Below, in pieces: positions 26,883-35,325 of a stretch of 64,000 nt of DNA. Origin of the DNA: Clostridiales bacterium (GTDB lineage Bacteria; Bacillota; Clostridia; Oscillospirales; Oscillospiraceae); NCBI GenBank assembly GCA_019418625.1, contig DYBL01000092.1, positions 8,853 through 72,852 of the forward strand. The letters are read 5' to 3'. A program made the position numbers and the translations under genes. How positions within the stretch are numbered: the first letter of the stretch is position 1; the number at the start of each line of letters is the position of its first letter. Under the pieces are notes generated by a model, which was not told the DNA's origin, did no database searches, and worked only from the letters and a program-made list of their open reading frames with translations.

Positions 26883-27284
26883 TCAGAGGGCGGAATCGTC
26901 CTGCTTTTTGTCGAAATATTTTTCCACTTTATCCATGATATCGGGCACCATCTCCACCACCCGGTCCACGGTGGACACCGGCGGCACAGCAACGGGGAGT
27001 ACCCGGGCGCTTCCGTCCTTGACTACCAGGAAGGCCACCGGTGCGATCTTGACGCCGGCAGCGCTGCCGCCACCGAAGTTCTCCTTGGGGCTGGTTTTTC
27101 CGTAGTCCCCGCCGCCGGCACCGAATCCGAAGCTGACTTTGGAGATGGGGATCAGCGTAACGCCGTCAGGGGTGGTGATAGGCTGTCCTACAATGGTATT
27201 GGTGTCCACCATTTCCCGGATCTTCTCCATGGTGGCACGCATCATGTCGTTTAATGGAGACTTTTTTTCCATCGGATTATCCAT
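26883..27284 (-). CDS. ytfJ: Sporulation protein YtfJ/GerW
   Basis: A 133-residue spore protein; in B. subtilis YtfJ (GerW) is made in the forespore and needed for normal germination with some germinants. The family core is intact: PLNDMMRATMEKIREMVDTNTIVG, then a Gly-rich beta segment SKVSFGFGAGGGDYG and NFGGGSAAGVKIAPVAFLVVKDG. I choose the ATG at 27282-27284 (AAAGGA 8 bases upstream) over a GTG 18 bases higher. DUF2953 (ytfI) precedes it as in Bacillus. Confidence 0.93.
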   Translation of the reverse strand: MDNPMEKKSPLNDMMRATMEKIREMVDTNTIVGQPITTPDGVTLIPISKVSFGFGAGGGDYGKTSPKENFGGGSAAGVKIAPVAFLVVKDGSARVLPVAVPPVSTVDRVVEMVPDIMDKVEKYFDKKQDDSAL

Positions 27285-27301
27285 GTTTACCGTCCTTTCC
27301 A

Positions 27302-27958
27302 CTATGCGGCCGAGGCCGTCTGTTTTACATCAGGATTTGCATTTTGGCTGCGTTTCATATAGGCTGTCAAAAATTTTATGACGGGGATCCCGATCTGCAG
27401 GGCCACAGATATCAGTGTGCCCAAAGTCAGAAAGATCCCGGCTTTTCCGCTGGATACGGTGGTATCCGCATCAAAATCGATGCCCACATGGATGGATGGG
27501 TCAGGGATACGCACCAGCTGTTCCACGACCGGCATGACGGTCCACACTGCCATATGGAGCCGTCCATACAGCTGCGCGGCCGCTGCGGGATCCTCTCCCC
27601 CACCAACTGTGACGCTGATTTCCAGCGGCGTGACGCGGATGCCCCGCCTGGTGCGCTCCAGGGCTCTGCGCAGAGGAGGCAGCAGCGTTTCCAGAGCCAG
27701 GCGGACATCCTCTGCGGTCGGCTTCGGGAAAGAGGTGCGCTTTTTTTGCTGCGGCTGGTCCGTCTCCTTGGCTGTGGGCGCCGGCTGGTTTTCCTGTTTG
27801 TGCTTGACCGGCGGATACAGGCGGATACGGACAGGTCCGATGGACGCTTCCGCCGTCAGATCGCCGGGCGCCCATGTAAGGCGAACGCCCAGGCGGATGC
27901 GGCTCAAAAGCGCAGCCAGCAAGATCAATATGCCCAAAATCATCAAAAACCACGTCAA
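27302..27958 (-). CDS. DUF2953-domain protein (YtfI-like)
   Basis: A protein of about 218 residues with one N-terminal membrane helix (WFLMILGILILLAALL) and a DUF2953 region near residues 25-45 and 145-185 (TWAPGDLTAEASIGPVRIRLYPP). A Lys/Pro/Gln-rich segment lies between (about 50-80). Always found next to ytfJ in spore formers; biochemical role unknown. I favour the TTG at 27956-27958 because GGGGAGG lies 8 bases upstream; the GTG 9 bases higher is embedded in that ribosome binding site. Confidence 0.8.
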   Translation of the reverse strand: MTWFLMILGILILLAALLSRIRLGVRLTWAPGDLTAEASIGPVRIRLYPPVKHKQENQPAPTAKETDQPQQKKRTSFPKPTAEDVRLALETLLPPLRRALERTRRGIRVTPLEISVTVGGGEDPAAAAQLYGRLHMAVWTVMPVVEQLVRIPDPSIHVGIDFDADTTVSSGKAGIFLTLGTLISVALQIGIPVIKFLTAYMKRSQNANPDVKQTASAA

Positions 27959-27988
27959 GGCATTCACCTCCCCTCTGACTTACAACAG

Positions 27989-28606
27989 TCAGGGCTCCGG
28001 AGGAGCGGAGTGCTGGCTGGAATCAACGATCTGACCGCTTTCATCCAAGCGCATCTGGCCGTCACCGCCCAGATCCGGCATTTCAGGAAGATCGTCCAGA
28101 CTGCTCAGGTGAAATGCGCGCAGGAACTGCCTGGTGGTGCGGTAGAGATGGGGGCGGCCAGGCACCTGCAGCCTGCCGCACTCTTCGATCAGTTTTCGAT
28201 CTTGCAAGAGGCTGATGGTATAAGCACTGTCCACACCACGGATCTGATCCACAAAGGCACGGGTGGTGGGCTGGTAATAGGCGATGATGGTCAGCACCTC
28301 CAGCGCCGGCTGACTGAGCTTGGCGGGCTTGCGGATCTCAAAAGCGCGGCGGATCACATCGGCATAATCCGGGGCGGAACAAAGCTGCCAGCTGTCCTCA
28401 ATGTGCAGAAGGCGCATACCGCGCCGCTCATAAGAATAGTAGTCCGTTAGATGCTGCAGGACCTGCTCTGCCGTGGCGCGGTCCAAATCCAGGGCCACGC
28501 AGATCCGGTCAGTCTGCACCGGCTCGCCGGAGGCAAACAGAATGCTCTCCACGGCGGCTTCGATCTCTTTCATTTCCATGCTTTCCAATGCTTGGCAACT
28601 CCTCAC
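27989..28606 (-). CDS. scpB: Segregation and condensation protein ScpB
   Basis: Partner of SMC and ScpA in chromosome condensation. The 205-residue protein shows two winged-helix domains: IEAAVESILFASGEPVQ at the N-terminus and the characteristic ALEVLTIIAYYQPTTRAFVDQIRGVDS near residue 105. The tail is Gly/Asp/Ser-rich. The GTG at 28604-28606 overlaps the scpA stop (GTGA), but AGGAG lies inside the first codons, and a TTG at 28586-28588 is 10 bases from it, so the true start may be 6 codons later. Confidence 0.93.
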   Translation of the reverse strand: MRSCQALESMEMKEIEAAVESILFASGEPVQTDRICVALDLDRATAEQVLQHLTDYYSYERRGMRLLHIEDSWQLCSAPDYADVIRRAFEIRKPAKLSQPALEVLTIIAYYQPTTRAFVDQIRGVDSAYTISLLQDRKLIEECGRLQVPGRPHLYRTTRQFLRAFHLSSLDDLPEMPDLGGDGQMRLDESGQIVDSSQHSAPPEP

Positions 28607-29388
28607 AGTTTCAGATGCTCCGGAACGTCTCCGGACTGCCGCACTGTGCAGTCCGTCTCAGATCCTGCCAGGCGGATCACACTGGCGCGGCACAGCTCCA
28701 GCACTGCCAAAAAGGTGGCCACGACTTCACTGCGGCTCCGGCTGCCGCGGAACAGAAGCAAAAACCGGGTGATGCCATGCTGCCGCAGCCGCTGCAGGAT
28801 CTCCTTGGCCTTGCTTTCCACGGGGTATGGCTCATGCCGCACGATCTCATCAAACGCTGCCCGGGGCGGCGGAAGGGATTGATTGGCCCGGGAGCGGATC
28901 TCTGCCATGGCCAGGATCAGATCTGCGGGCTCCTGACTGTATTCAAAGATCTTCCCGCGCTTTACTGGCTCTGGATTACGGATGAGAATGTTGCGGCCGA
29001 ACTCGCCCAGAGGTTCCAGCCGCTGGGCCATGACTTTGACACGGCCATAGTGTTCACTGCGCCGGCGTTCCTCCAGAGACTGGATCAGGGCATCCATTTC
29101 GCTGCGGGCTTCTTCGTCTTCCAAGGACAACAGCATCCGTGTTTTGATGTACATCAGATGGGAGGCCATAGCGACAAATTCACTGGCCACTTCCAGGTCC
29201 ATCCGCTGACGGGCTTCCAGCCACTCCAGATACTGATCCAGGATCTGTGAAATGGAGATATCCTGGATTTCCATTTTATTCTTCCCCAAAAGATACAAGA
29301 TCAAATCCAGGGGGCCCTCAAAATCCTGCATTTCTTCCTGGGAGCGGGAACGGATCACTTTTTCCAATTTAAAAACAGGATTTTCCAA
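28603..29388 (-). CDS. scpA: Segregation and condensation protein ScpA
   Basis: The kleisin that bridges SMC heads. It has about 261 residues: the N-terminal SMC-neck-binding part with FEGPLDLILYLLGKNKMEIQDI, then the segment with FVAMASHLMYIKTRMLL, and a C-terminal winged helix with FLLLFRGSRSRSEVVATFLAVLELCR. I favour a TTG start at 29386-29388, 8 bases after GAGG; the GTG at 29395-29397 forms part of that ribosome binding site. It overlaps scpB and is the first gene of the unit that runs down to ispH/S1. Confidence 0.93.
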   Translation of the reverse strand: MENPVFKLEKVIRSRSQEEMQDFEGPLDLILYLLGKNKMEIQDISISQILDQYLEWLEARQRMDLEVASEFVAMASHLMYIKTRMLLSLEDEEARSEMDALIQSLEERRRSEHYGRVKVMAQRLEPLGEFGRNILIRNPEPVKRGKIFEYSQEPADLILAMAEIRSRANQSLPPPRAAFDEIVRHEPYPVESKAKEILQRLRQHGITRFLLLFRGSRSRSEVVATFLAVLELCRASVIRLAGSETDCTVRQSGDVPEHLKL

Positions 29389-29450
29389 TGACTGCACCTC
29401 AAATTGATGGTTTTTGATCTATGGACACAAAAACCCAATATATAAAAGTC

Positions 29451-29479
29451 ATTATACCAGCTTTTTTGTCCAAACACAA
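29451..29479 (-). promoter_or_regulatory. Extended -10 promoter for the scpA unit
   Basis: On the minus strand a perfect TATAAT (29451-29456) preceded by TGG, with a weak TTGTGT -35 (29474-29479) at 17 bases. It is 63 bases upstream of the scpA start. Confidence 0.65.
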
Positions 29480-29577
29480 GGAAAACCGGCAGGCAGGCAA
29501 AAGGGCGGCCGGTGTGAGGAATTTGCACATGATAGGGAATGTATTTTTGTTGATTTAATAGTATTTATTTTTTATCA

Positions 29578-29606
29578 TTGACATTTTCTTTTGGCGGGCA
29601 TAGAAT
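29578..29606 (+). promoter_or_regulatory. Sigma-A-type promoter for the GntP permease operon
   Basis: A perfect TTGACA (29578-29583), a 17-base spacer and TAGAAT (29601-29606). The expected transcription start is near 29613, immediately before the inverted repeat at 29617-29646. Confidence 0.8.
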
Positions 29607-29616
29607 CCAGGGCAAG

Positions 29617-29646
29617 AAATGTTATTAATTTTTTTTAATAACATTT
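29617..29646. repeat. Perfect 12-base inverted repeat at the GntP promoter start site
   Basis: Arms AAATGTTATTAA and TTAATAACATTT around six T residues. It overlaps the predicted first transcribed bases of the permease operon, the classical position for a repressor operator. The hairpin is A/T-only at its base and lies upstream of the genes, so it is unlikely to be a terminator. Confidence 0.7.
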
Positions 29647-29717
29647 TGCGTTGCAACGCGACTACAAACAGATGCTCCGGAGGTTTGGTAAAAGAAGACA
29701 GAAGGAGGAAAACGCAT

Positions 29718-31070
29718 ATGAGTTCAGCATATATCATCGCATGTATTGTGATATCCATCGCCCTACTCGTATTTTTGACGATAAAAGTCAAGTTACATCC
29801 CTTCTTTGCACTGACAGCCTCGGCAATTGCATTTGGTCTTTTGATCGGCCATAATATCAATGACATTATGACATCCTACGCAGAAGGATTGGGCGGAACG
29901 ATCTCAGGAATCGGCGTTGTGATCGCGATCGGCACCGTCATGGGCGCTTTGATGGAAAAAAGCGGCGGAGCGGAGACGATGGCGGACGCCATTTTGCATT
30001 TGACTGGTAAAAAGCATGCGGCACTTGGTCTGGCCATTACGGGATACTTTGTGTCTATCCCCGTTTTCTGCGATTCGGCCTTTGTGCTGCTCTCTCCGCT
30101 GGCAAAGCGCATGTCCCGTGACACGGCCACCAGCATGACCACCATGGCAGTGGCGCTGGCCATGGGACTTCACGCTACCCACATGCTGGTGCCCCCTACC
30201 CCCGGTCCTTTGTCTGTGGCAGGCATTTTGGGCGCGGATCTGGGCATGGTCATCCTCCTGGGCATGGTCGTCTCCATTCCGGTGGTTGCTGTGGCGCTTG
30301 TGGCGGGCAAAGTACTGGGAAAGAAGTATGCGTTTTTGCCGGAAGAGCTTGCGGTTGAGACGGAAGAAGACAAACAGAAAAAGCATCCGGGTTCTGTGGA
30401 GGCCTTCCTCCCCATTCTGGTCCCCATTGCGCTGATGCTGCTGCGTACAGTGGCTACGCTGGAATCTGCTCCCTTTGGGAACGGACTGGCCTATAACCTG
30501 CTTTATGACCTGGGAAATACGAATGTTGCCCTTTTGATCGGCCTGATCATCGCATTTATTTCGTACCGGAGAGTCCATCCTGAAGATCACAAGGTTTGGA
30601 CTTTTGACGGCGAGGTGGGCGAAGCACTGAAAACGGCCGGGCAGATCGTGCTGATCGTCGGTGCGGGCGGTGCGTTTGCCACTGTTTTGAAAATGTCGGA
30701 TCTGGAAGCGATCGTCACGCAGGCATTTTCCGGCGTTTCCCTTGGAATCCTGGTTCCCTTTATCATCGGTGCGATTTTCCGTACGGCCATCGGCTCCGGT
30801 ACTGTGGGCATGATCACCGCGGCCTCTATGCTGCTGCCCCTGGTGGATGTGCTTGGCTTCAATACGCCCATCGGCCTTGTGATCGCCATGCTGGCCTGCG
30901 CTTCCGGCGGCTTCATGGTGTTCCATGGAAACGACGACTTCTTCTGGGTGGTTACGTCCACTTCCGGGATGAAGCCGGAAGTAGCCTACAAGGTATTTCC
31001 CGTGATCAGCATTTTGCAGGCGCTGACATCCCTTGTCTGTGTCTTTATCCTGCAGATGATTTTCCTCTGA
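29718..31070 (+). CDS. GntP-family proton symporter (gluconate/D-serine type)
   Basis: A 450-residue inner-membrane transporter with about 12 hydrophobic segments. GntP-family marks include the N-terminal segment with LTIKVKLHPFFALTASA, GLGGTISGIGVVIAIGTVMG and THMLVPPTPGPLSVAGILGADLG. E. coli members transport gluconate, fructuronate or D-serine (DsdX). The start ATG at 29718-29720 follows AAGGAGG. The next gene, 46 bases downstream, is a D-serine/D-threonine-type PLP enzyme, so I infer a D-amino acid such as D-serine as the substrate rather than gluconate; no gluconate kinase is nearby. Confidence 0.85.
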   Translation: MSSAYIIACIVISIALLVFLTIKVKLHPFFALTASAIAFGLLIGHNINDIMTSYAEGLGGTISGIGVVIAIGTVMGALMEKSGGAETMADAILHLTGKKHAALGLAITGYFVSIPVFCDSAFVLLSPLAKRMSRDTATSMTTMAVALAMGLHATHMLVPPTPGPLSVAGILGADLGMVILLGMVVSIPVVAVALVAGKVLGKKYAFLPEELAVETEEDKQKKHPGSVEAFLPILVPIALMLLRTVATLESAPFGNGLAYNLLYDLGNTNVALLIGLIIAFISYRRVHPEDHKVWTFDGEVGEALKTAGQIVLIVGAGGAFATVLKMSDLEAIVTQAFSGVSLGILVPFIIGAIFRTAIGSGTVGMITAASMLLPLVDVLGFNTPIGLVIAMLACASGGFMVFHGNDDFFWVVTSTSGMKPEVAYKVFPVISILQALTSLVCVFILQMIFL

Positions 31071-31116
31071 TTCAATCTACAATTGCCTAACCGAATAAAT
31101 GGAAAGGATGAGTACC

Positions 31117-32232
31117 ATGAATATCAACGAACTCTATACGCCGGCGATTTTGTTGAACCTGGACTACATGGAGCACAACCTGAAAAAATATTGCGATGCT
31201 GCCGCGGCCCATGGCAAGCAGATCTGGCCCATGATCAAGACCCACAAGAGCACGGAACTGGCTAAGCTGCAGATGGAGTATGGCTGCACGGGCTTCTTGT
31301 GCGGTACGCTGGACGAGGCAGAGGCCATGGCGGCGGCCGGAGTTCAGAATATCATGTACGCCTATCCGGTGGCCACGGCGGTTTCCATCGGCAGGGTTGT
31401 GAAGCTGGCGGCGCAGTGCAGCAACTTCATTATCCGCATCGATGGGTTGGATGCGGCCCGCGCCATCAACGATGGTGCCAAAGAAGCGGGGGTCCAGGTA
31501 AACTATACGATCATCATTGACAGCGGTCTGCACCGCTTTGGCGTCAAGCCCGAGAACGTGGTTGCTCTGGCAGACGAACTCAAGCAGATGGATCATCTTG
31601 TTTTCAAGGGGATCTCCACGCATCCGGGCCATGTTTATGGTGCTTCCTGTGAAGCGGATGTGGCACAGTATGTGGTGGATGAGCGCAAGAGCGTGGCAGT
31701 GGCGGCAGACGCACTGCGGAACGCCGGATATGAGCTGGAGGTGATCTCCAGCGGCTCCACCCCCACCTTCTGGGGTGCGTTGGAAGATGAGAATATCGGG
31801 ATTTACCACCCGGGCAACTACATCTTCAATGATGCCATCCAGCTTTCCACCAATACGGCAAGTGAAGCAGAGTGCGCCATGTATGTTCTGGCTTCGGTCA
31901 TTTCTCACCCCAGTGAGGATCTGTACATCTGTGACGCAGGTGCAAAATGTCTGGGATTGGATCAGGGAGCCCACGGAAATACCTCCATCAAGGGATTCGG
32001 CGTCGTAAAGGGCCATCCTGAGCTGACGGTGTACAGCCTTTCTGAGGAAGTGGGCAAGTTCCATGTGGAAGGACACACCGATCTGAAGGTGGGCGACAAG
32101 GTGCTGATCATTCCCAATCATTCCTGCTCCACTGCCAACCTCACCAGTTACTATGTGGGGGTACGCGGTGAAACCGTGGAGCGGCTGATTGAAGTGGATA
32201 TCCGCGGAAATTCCACGAAAAAGAATGTATAA
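31117..32232 (+). CDS. DSD1/D-threonine aldolase-family PLP enzyme (putative D-serine/D-threonine lyase)
   Basis: A 371-residue fold-type III PLP enzyme with an alanine-racemase-like N-terminal barrel. The PLP lysine is Lys41 in PMIKTHKSTEL, HRFGVKPE and STHPGHVYGA follow, and the C-terminal zinc site of D-serine dehydratase/D-threonine aldolase enzymes is present as His335 and Cys337 in PNHSCSTANL. Such enzymes either dehydrate D-serine to pyruvate and ammonia or cleave D-threonine-type substrates; sequence alone does not decide. I use the third methionine (ATG at 31117, AAGGA 8 bases upstream). It follows the permease gene and ends at a strong terminator. Confidence 0.82.
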   Translation: MNINELYTPAILLNLDYMEHNLKKYCDAAAAHGKQIWPMIKTHKSTELAKLQMEYGCTGFLCGTLDEAEAMAAAGVQNIMYAYPVATAVSIGRVVKLAAQCSNFIIRIDGLDAARAINDGAKEAGVQVNYTIIIDSGLHRFGVKPENVVALADELKQMDHLVFKGISTHPGHVYGASCEADVAQYVVDERKSVAVAADALRNAGYELEVISSGSTPTFWGALEDENIGIYHPGNYIFNDAIQLSTNTASEAECAMYVLASVISHPSEDLYICDAGAKCLGLDQGAHGNTSIKGFGVVKGHPELTVYSLSEEVGKFHVEGHTDLKVGDKVLIIPNHSCSTANLTSYYVGVRGETVERLIEVDIRGNSTKKNV

Positions 32233-32240
32233 AACACAAA

Positions 32241-32272
32241 AAAGCAGCCGTGGCGATTGCCACGGCTGCTTT
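32241..32272. terminator. Bidirectional terminator between the PLP enzyme and the XRE-cupin gene
   Basis: A 14-base inverted repeat AAAGCAGCCGTGGC with complement and a GATT loop, flanked by A and T runs. It serves the two convergent genes, ending 8 bases after one stop and before the other. Confidence 0.93.
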
Positions 32273-32278
32273 TTGCAT

Positions 32279-32827
32279 TTAAAAATCCGGCGGAGAAACG
32301 GCAAATACCAGAATGCAGTCGGTCTCTCCCGGGTTTCTCCAGCAATGTTTGATCCCACTTTTGATGCGTACACTGTCCCCGGTTCGCAGCAGGCAGGTCT
32401 CGTCTTCCAGGATCAGCTCGATCTGTCCGGTCTGCACAAGGGCGACCTCCTCACCGGTGTGCCCGTTGGGACGAACGGAAGATTGTTTCCCGGGAGAGAG
32501 CGTCAGCTGCATCATCTCCAAAGAACCGCTCGTATCAGGGGTGAGAAGCTCGTATTCCACGCCGTATTCAATGATCCGTTTCCGCTCTTCCAGGCGGACG
32601 ACTTCATTCTGCACGTTCACATCGTCCAAAAAGAAGCGGAACATAGGCTCATCCAAAGCGGCGGAAAGAAGACGAATCGTATTCAAAGAAGGATTGGCCT
32701 GCCCGCGTTCGATCTGGCTCAGCATGGATGGAGTGATCTGGGCCTTAGCGGCCAATTCCTTGACTGTCAGGCTGCGGGCGGTGCGATATGCCTTGATTCT
32801 CTGGCCGATTTGGATTGCATAGTCCAT
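32279..32827 (-). CDS. XRE-family regulator with C-terminal cupin domain
   Basis: A 182-residue regulator: an N-terminal HTH_3 domain (about 6-62; SLTVKELAAKAQITPSMLSQ and IERGQANPSLNTIRLLSAAL) and a cupin ligand-binding domain (about 105-178; GEEVALVQTGQIELILEDET, RIKSGIKHCWRNPGE). Proteins of this design (PuuR, SutR type) repress amino-acid or amine catabolic genes and respond to a small ligand. It is convergent to the permease/PLP enzyme pair and is the obvious candidate to control it through the palindrome at 29617-29646. Confidence 0.9.
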   Translation of the reverse strand: MDYAIQIGQRIKAYRTARSLTVKELAAKAQITPSMLSQIERGQANPSLNTIRLLSAALDEPMFRFFLDDVNVQNEVVRLEERKRIIEYGVEYELLTPDTSGSLEMMQLTLSPGKQSSVRPNGHTGEEVALVQTGQIELILEDETCLLRTGDSVRIKSGIKHCWRNPGETDCILVFAVSPPDF

Positions 32828-32898
32828 GTTGGGTATTCCCTTTCAAAAGCTGCGTAATTCAGCTGTATAAGCTGTATAATTTTATATGTATCTTTTGT

Positions 32899-32927
32899 AT
32901 TATATCAGCTTTGTTTTCCTGTTTCAA
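32899..32927 (-). promoter_or_regulatory. Sigma-A-type promoter for the XRE-cupin regulator
   Basis: On the minus strand TTGAAA (32922-32927), a 17-base spacer and a perfect TATAAT (32899-32904). The leader to the ATG carries a tandem AGCTGTATA repeat (32858-32875 region), a possible protein-binding site. Confidence 0.75.
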
Positions 32928-32970
32928 GTGTAGGCTTGCTCATGGTCCATGAGACCGGCAGAAGAAAAAG

Positions 32971-33002
32971 AAAAGGCTCAAGGCGTGTGCCTTGAGCCTT
33001 TT
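32971..33002 (-). terminator. Terminator after tsf
   Basis: A 14-base inverted repeat AAAAGGCTCAAGGC with complement and a GTGT loop, ending in T residues on the minus strand, 12 bases after the tsf stop codon. Confidence 0.92.
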
Positions 33003-33014
33003 TAAGAGGCATTC

Positions 33015-33932
33015 TCAGCCCTTCACCATGGAGGCGATCTCCGCGGCAAAGTTCTCCTGCTTCTTCTCGATGCCCTCGCCCTTCTCGAAGCGCACAGCGT
33101 CCTTGAAGGTGATGGTGCCGCCCAGCGCCTTGGCAGCGGAAGCGATATACTGCTCCACGGTCATGGCGTTGTCCTTCACGAACTCCTGCTGCAGCAGGCA
33201 GTTCTCGGCGTAGAACTTGTTCATCTTGCCCATGACGATCTTCTCGCGCACCTGCTCGGGCTTGTTGGCCATCTTGGGATCGTTGGACATCTGGACCATC
33301 ATGATCTTCTTCTCCTCGTCCAGAACGTCCTGGGTGACCTGCGTCTTGTCCCAGAAACGGGGGTTCAGAGCGGCGATCTGCATGGCGACATCCTTGCCGA
33401 CCTCTTCCACCTTCTCGGCGGGCAGGTTGGTCTCCAGGTTCACCAGAACGCCGATCTTGCCGCCGGCGTGGACGTAAGCCACGGAGGTGCCGCCCTCAAA
33501 GCGGGCGAAGCGGCGGACCTTGATGTTCTCGCCGATGACCAGGACCATCTCCTGCTGCTGCTGGGTAACGGTCAGGTCGGTGCCGTTGTACTTGCACTCC
33601 ATCAGAGCATCCAGGTCGGCGGGAGCCTCCTTGGCAACGGTGGCGGCCACACCCTTGACGAAGTTGACGAACTTCTCGTTCTTGCCCACGAAGTCAGTCT
33701 CAGCGTTAACCTCGACCACCACGCCGGCGCCGTCGATCACGGCGGCATAAGCCATGCCCTCGGCAGCGATACGGCCGGCCTTCTTGGCGGAGGCGGCCAT
33801 GCCCTTCTCACGCAGCCACTCGACAGCCTTGTCCATGTCGCCGTCGGAAGCGGCCAGTGCCTTCTTGCAATCCATCATGCCCACGCCGGTCATCTCGCGC
33901 AGGGTCTTAACATCAGCTGCGGTAAAAGCCAT
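33015..33932 (-). CDS. tsf: Translation elongation factor Ts
   Basis: Nucleotide-exchange factor for EF-Tu. The 305-residue protein has the N-terminal UBA-like domain and signature (MAFTAADVKTLREMTGVGMMDCKKAL), the core with VVEVNAETDFVGKNEKF, and the C-terminal coiled and dimerisation parts. Length is normal for clostridial EF-Ts (about 300). It follows rpsB by 66 bases; the gap contains a GC-rich hairpin (33962-33982) without a T-run, a possible attenuator between the two genes. Confidence 0.97.
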   Translation of the reverse strand: MAFTAADVKTLREMTGVGMMDCKKALAASDGDMDKAVEWLREKGMAASAKKAGRIAAEGMAYAAVIDGAGVVVEVNAETDFVGKNEKFVNFVKGVAATVAKEAPADLDALMECKYNGTDLTVTQQQQEMVLVIGENIKVRRFARFEGGTSVAYVHAGGKIGVLVNLETNLPAEKVEEVGKDVAMQIAALNPRFWDKTQVTQDVLDEEKKIMMVQMSNDPKMANKPEQVREKIVMGKMNKFYAENCLLQQEFVKDNAMTVEQYIASAAKALGGTITFKDAVRFEKGEGIEKKQENFAAEIASMVKG

Positions 33933-33998
33933 TTTACGTTCCTCCAGTATGATTGATCAGACGGGCGGAGGTTCTCCGCCCGTCCGGCAGATTACTGA

Positions 33999-34733
33999 TT
34001 ACTCAGCGTCCTCAGCCTTCTCAGCGGCAGCCTCGGCGGTCTGCTCGCCCTGCTTGCCCTCCAGCACGGCGTTGGCCATGATGGAAGAGATCAGCTTGAT
34101 GGCGCGGATGGCGTCATCGTTGCCGGGGATCACATAATCGATCTCGTCGGGATCGCAGTTGGTATCGGCGATGGCCACAACGGGGATGCCCAGCTTGTGA
34201 GCCTCGGCGATGGCGTTGCGCTCCTTGCGGGTGTCCACGATGAACAGAGCGCCGGGCAGACGCTTCATTTCCTTCACACCGCCCAGGTACTTCTCCAGCT
34301 TGGCGATCTCGCCCATGTGCTTCATGACTTCCTTCTTGGGCAGCATGTCGAAGGTGCCGTCAGCCTGCATGTTCTTCAGCTGGGTCAGACGGTCCACGCG
34401 GGTGCGCATGGTCTTGAAGTTGGTCATCATGCCGCCCAGCCAACGAGCGTTGACATAGTACTGGCCGCAGCGGGTGGCCTCCTCGCGGATGGCCTCCTGA
34501 GCCTGCTTCTTGGTGCCCACGAACAGCAGGGTCTGGCCGTTCTCGCTGAGCTGACGGACGAAGTTGTAGGCCTCCTCCAGCTTGCGGACGGTCTTCTGCA
34601 GGTCAACGATATAGATGCCGTTGCGCTCGGTGTAGATATAGGGAGCCATCTTGGGGTTCCAGCGACGGGTCTGGTGACCGAAGTGGACGCCCGCCTCCAG
34701 CAGGGCCTTCATGGATACGACGTTAGATGCCAT
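33999..34733 (-). CDS. rpsB: 30S ribosomal protein S2
   Basis: A 244-residue S2 protein ([34 protein letters not shown] region near the N-terminus, [31 protein letters not shown] near 180-210) with the usual Ala/Glu-rich C-terminal tail. It is essential for the small subunit and loads S1. It is transcribed from 34849-34877 together with tsf, as in nearly all bacteria. Confidence 0.97.
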   Translation of the reverse strand: MASNVVSMKALLEAGVHFGHQTRRWNPKMAPYIYTERNGIYIVDLQKTVRKLEEAYNFVRQLSENGQTLLFVGTKKQAQEAIREEATRCGQYYVNARWLGGMMTNFKTMRTRVDRLTQLKNMQADGTFDMLPKKEVMKHMGEIAKLEKYLGGVKEMKRLPGALFIVDTRKERNAIAEAHKLGIPVVAIADTNCDPDEIDYVIPGNDDAIRAIKLISSIMANAVLEGKQGEQTAEAAAEKAEDAE

Positions 34734-34848
34734 AGTGTTTTGTTCCTCCGAATCAGTTTAGTTTTTACCTCCGGCGGTTTCATCCCCCCTGCCAATCCCC
34801 GTGGGGGACACAGACAGAGAGTCGACGCACCGTGCGGAATGCTGAAAT

Positions 34849-34877
34849 ATAATACCATAGGCCGCAGGTGAATGCAA
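34849..34877 (-). promoter_or_regulatory. Sigma-A-type promoter for rpsB-tsf
   Basis: On the minus strand TTGCAT (34872-34877), a 17-base spacer ending TGG and TATTAT (34849-34854). The leader of about 110 bases contains GC-rich segments (CCCCCACGGGG and GGAGG elements) that could fold into an S2-responsive leader, but I cannot prove that by eye. Confidence 0.7.
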
Positions 34878-34936
34878 GTATTTTTTCCGGAAAAATACGG
34901 AAAATACCTGCTTTCCCCGAAGATTCCCTGCGGGTT

Positions 34937-35221
34937 TCACAACAGCTTGCGCCGTTTTCGCTCCATGGCGGGGTCGCGCCGCTGAAACTGCTTATCCACC
35001 AGAATGATGTCGTCTCCTACCCGCTGGATGCACTCCCACGGGATATAAAACTCCTCTCCCCTGCCGAAGAGCCCGAAAAAGCGGCAGGGGCCGTACACCA
35101 CGATGGCCACTACCTGCCCCTCGGGAAGCTTCACGTCTACATCGTCTACAAAGCCAAGCCGGCAGCCGTCGCAGACATTGATGACTTCCTTGCGCCGTAA
35201 ATCCCGGATCCTGCACTGCAT
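34937..35221 (-). CDS. YlmC/YmxH-family sporulation protein (PRC-barrel)
   Basis: A 94-residue PRC-barrel protein beginning MQCRIRDLRRKEVINVCDG and continuing GCRLGFVDDVDVKLPEGQVVAIVV, the YlmC/YmxH pattern found in all endospore formers. Its exact role is not known. The ATG at 35219-35221 has AAGGAGG 7 bases upstream; the longer open frame above it has no such signal. It is divergent from sigG, so both share the 139-base region between them. Confidence 0.88.
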   Translation of the reverse strand: MQCRIRDLRRKEVINVCDGCRLGFVDDVDVKLPEGQVVAIVVYGPCRFFGLFGRGEEFYIPWECIQRVGDDIILVDKQFQRRDPAMERKRRKLL

Positions 35222-35296
35222 GGTGCTCCCTCCTTCCGCTCTATGCATATGCGTCCCGGCGGACGTCCCATGCCCACAATGCGACAAAAGCTCCCA

Positions 35297-35325
35297 GTAT
35301 AGGAAAAAGCGGCATGGGCAATACT
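35297..35325 (+). promoter_or_regulatory. Candidate forespore (sigma-F/sigma-G) promoter for sigG
   Basis: GTATA (35297-35301) fits both the sigma-F and sigma-G -35 consensus; after 17 bases CAATACT (35319-35325) partly fits the sigma-G -10 (4 of 7 positions). It lies 35 bases before the sigG start. No good sigma-A promoter is visible there. The match is imperfect. Confidence 0.4.

Larger units (their letters stand above)
29389..29717. other. Divergent intergenic region between scpA and the GntP permease gene
   Basis: About 330 bases without a gene. It is much richer in A/T than the genes around it and holds promoters for both directions (29451-29479 minus, 29578-29606 plus), an A/T-rich inverted repeat just after the plus-strand promoter, and the strong GGAGG of the permease. 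I see no small ORF with a ribosome binding site in it. Confidence 0.8.

Noticed and set aside
26840..26885. Sigma-G-like GTATA-N16-CATTCAA in front of the carboxypeptidase gene
   Set aside because: The -10 match would leave only a few bases before the start codon, so transcription could not begin far enough upstream; a normal TATACT -10 is also present.
29904..30926. Minus-strand open frame of 340 codons opposite the GntP permease gene
   Set aside because: It is His/Arg/Gln-rich, of shadow type, with no start signal; the permease on the plus strand is unambiguous.
33961..33983. GC-rich hairpin between rpsB and tsf as a terminator
   Set aside because: There is no T-run after it and the two genes are normally co-transcribed; at most it is an attenuator.
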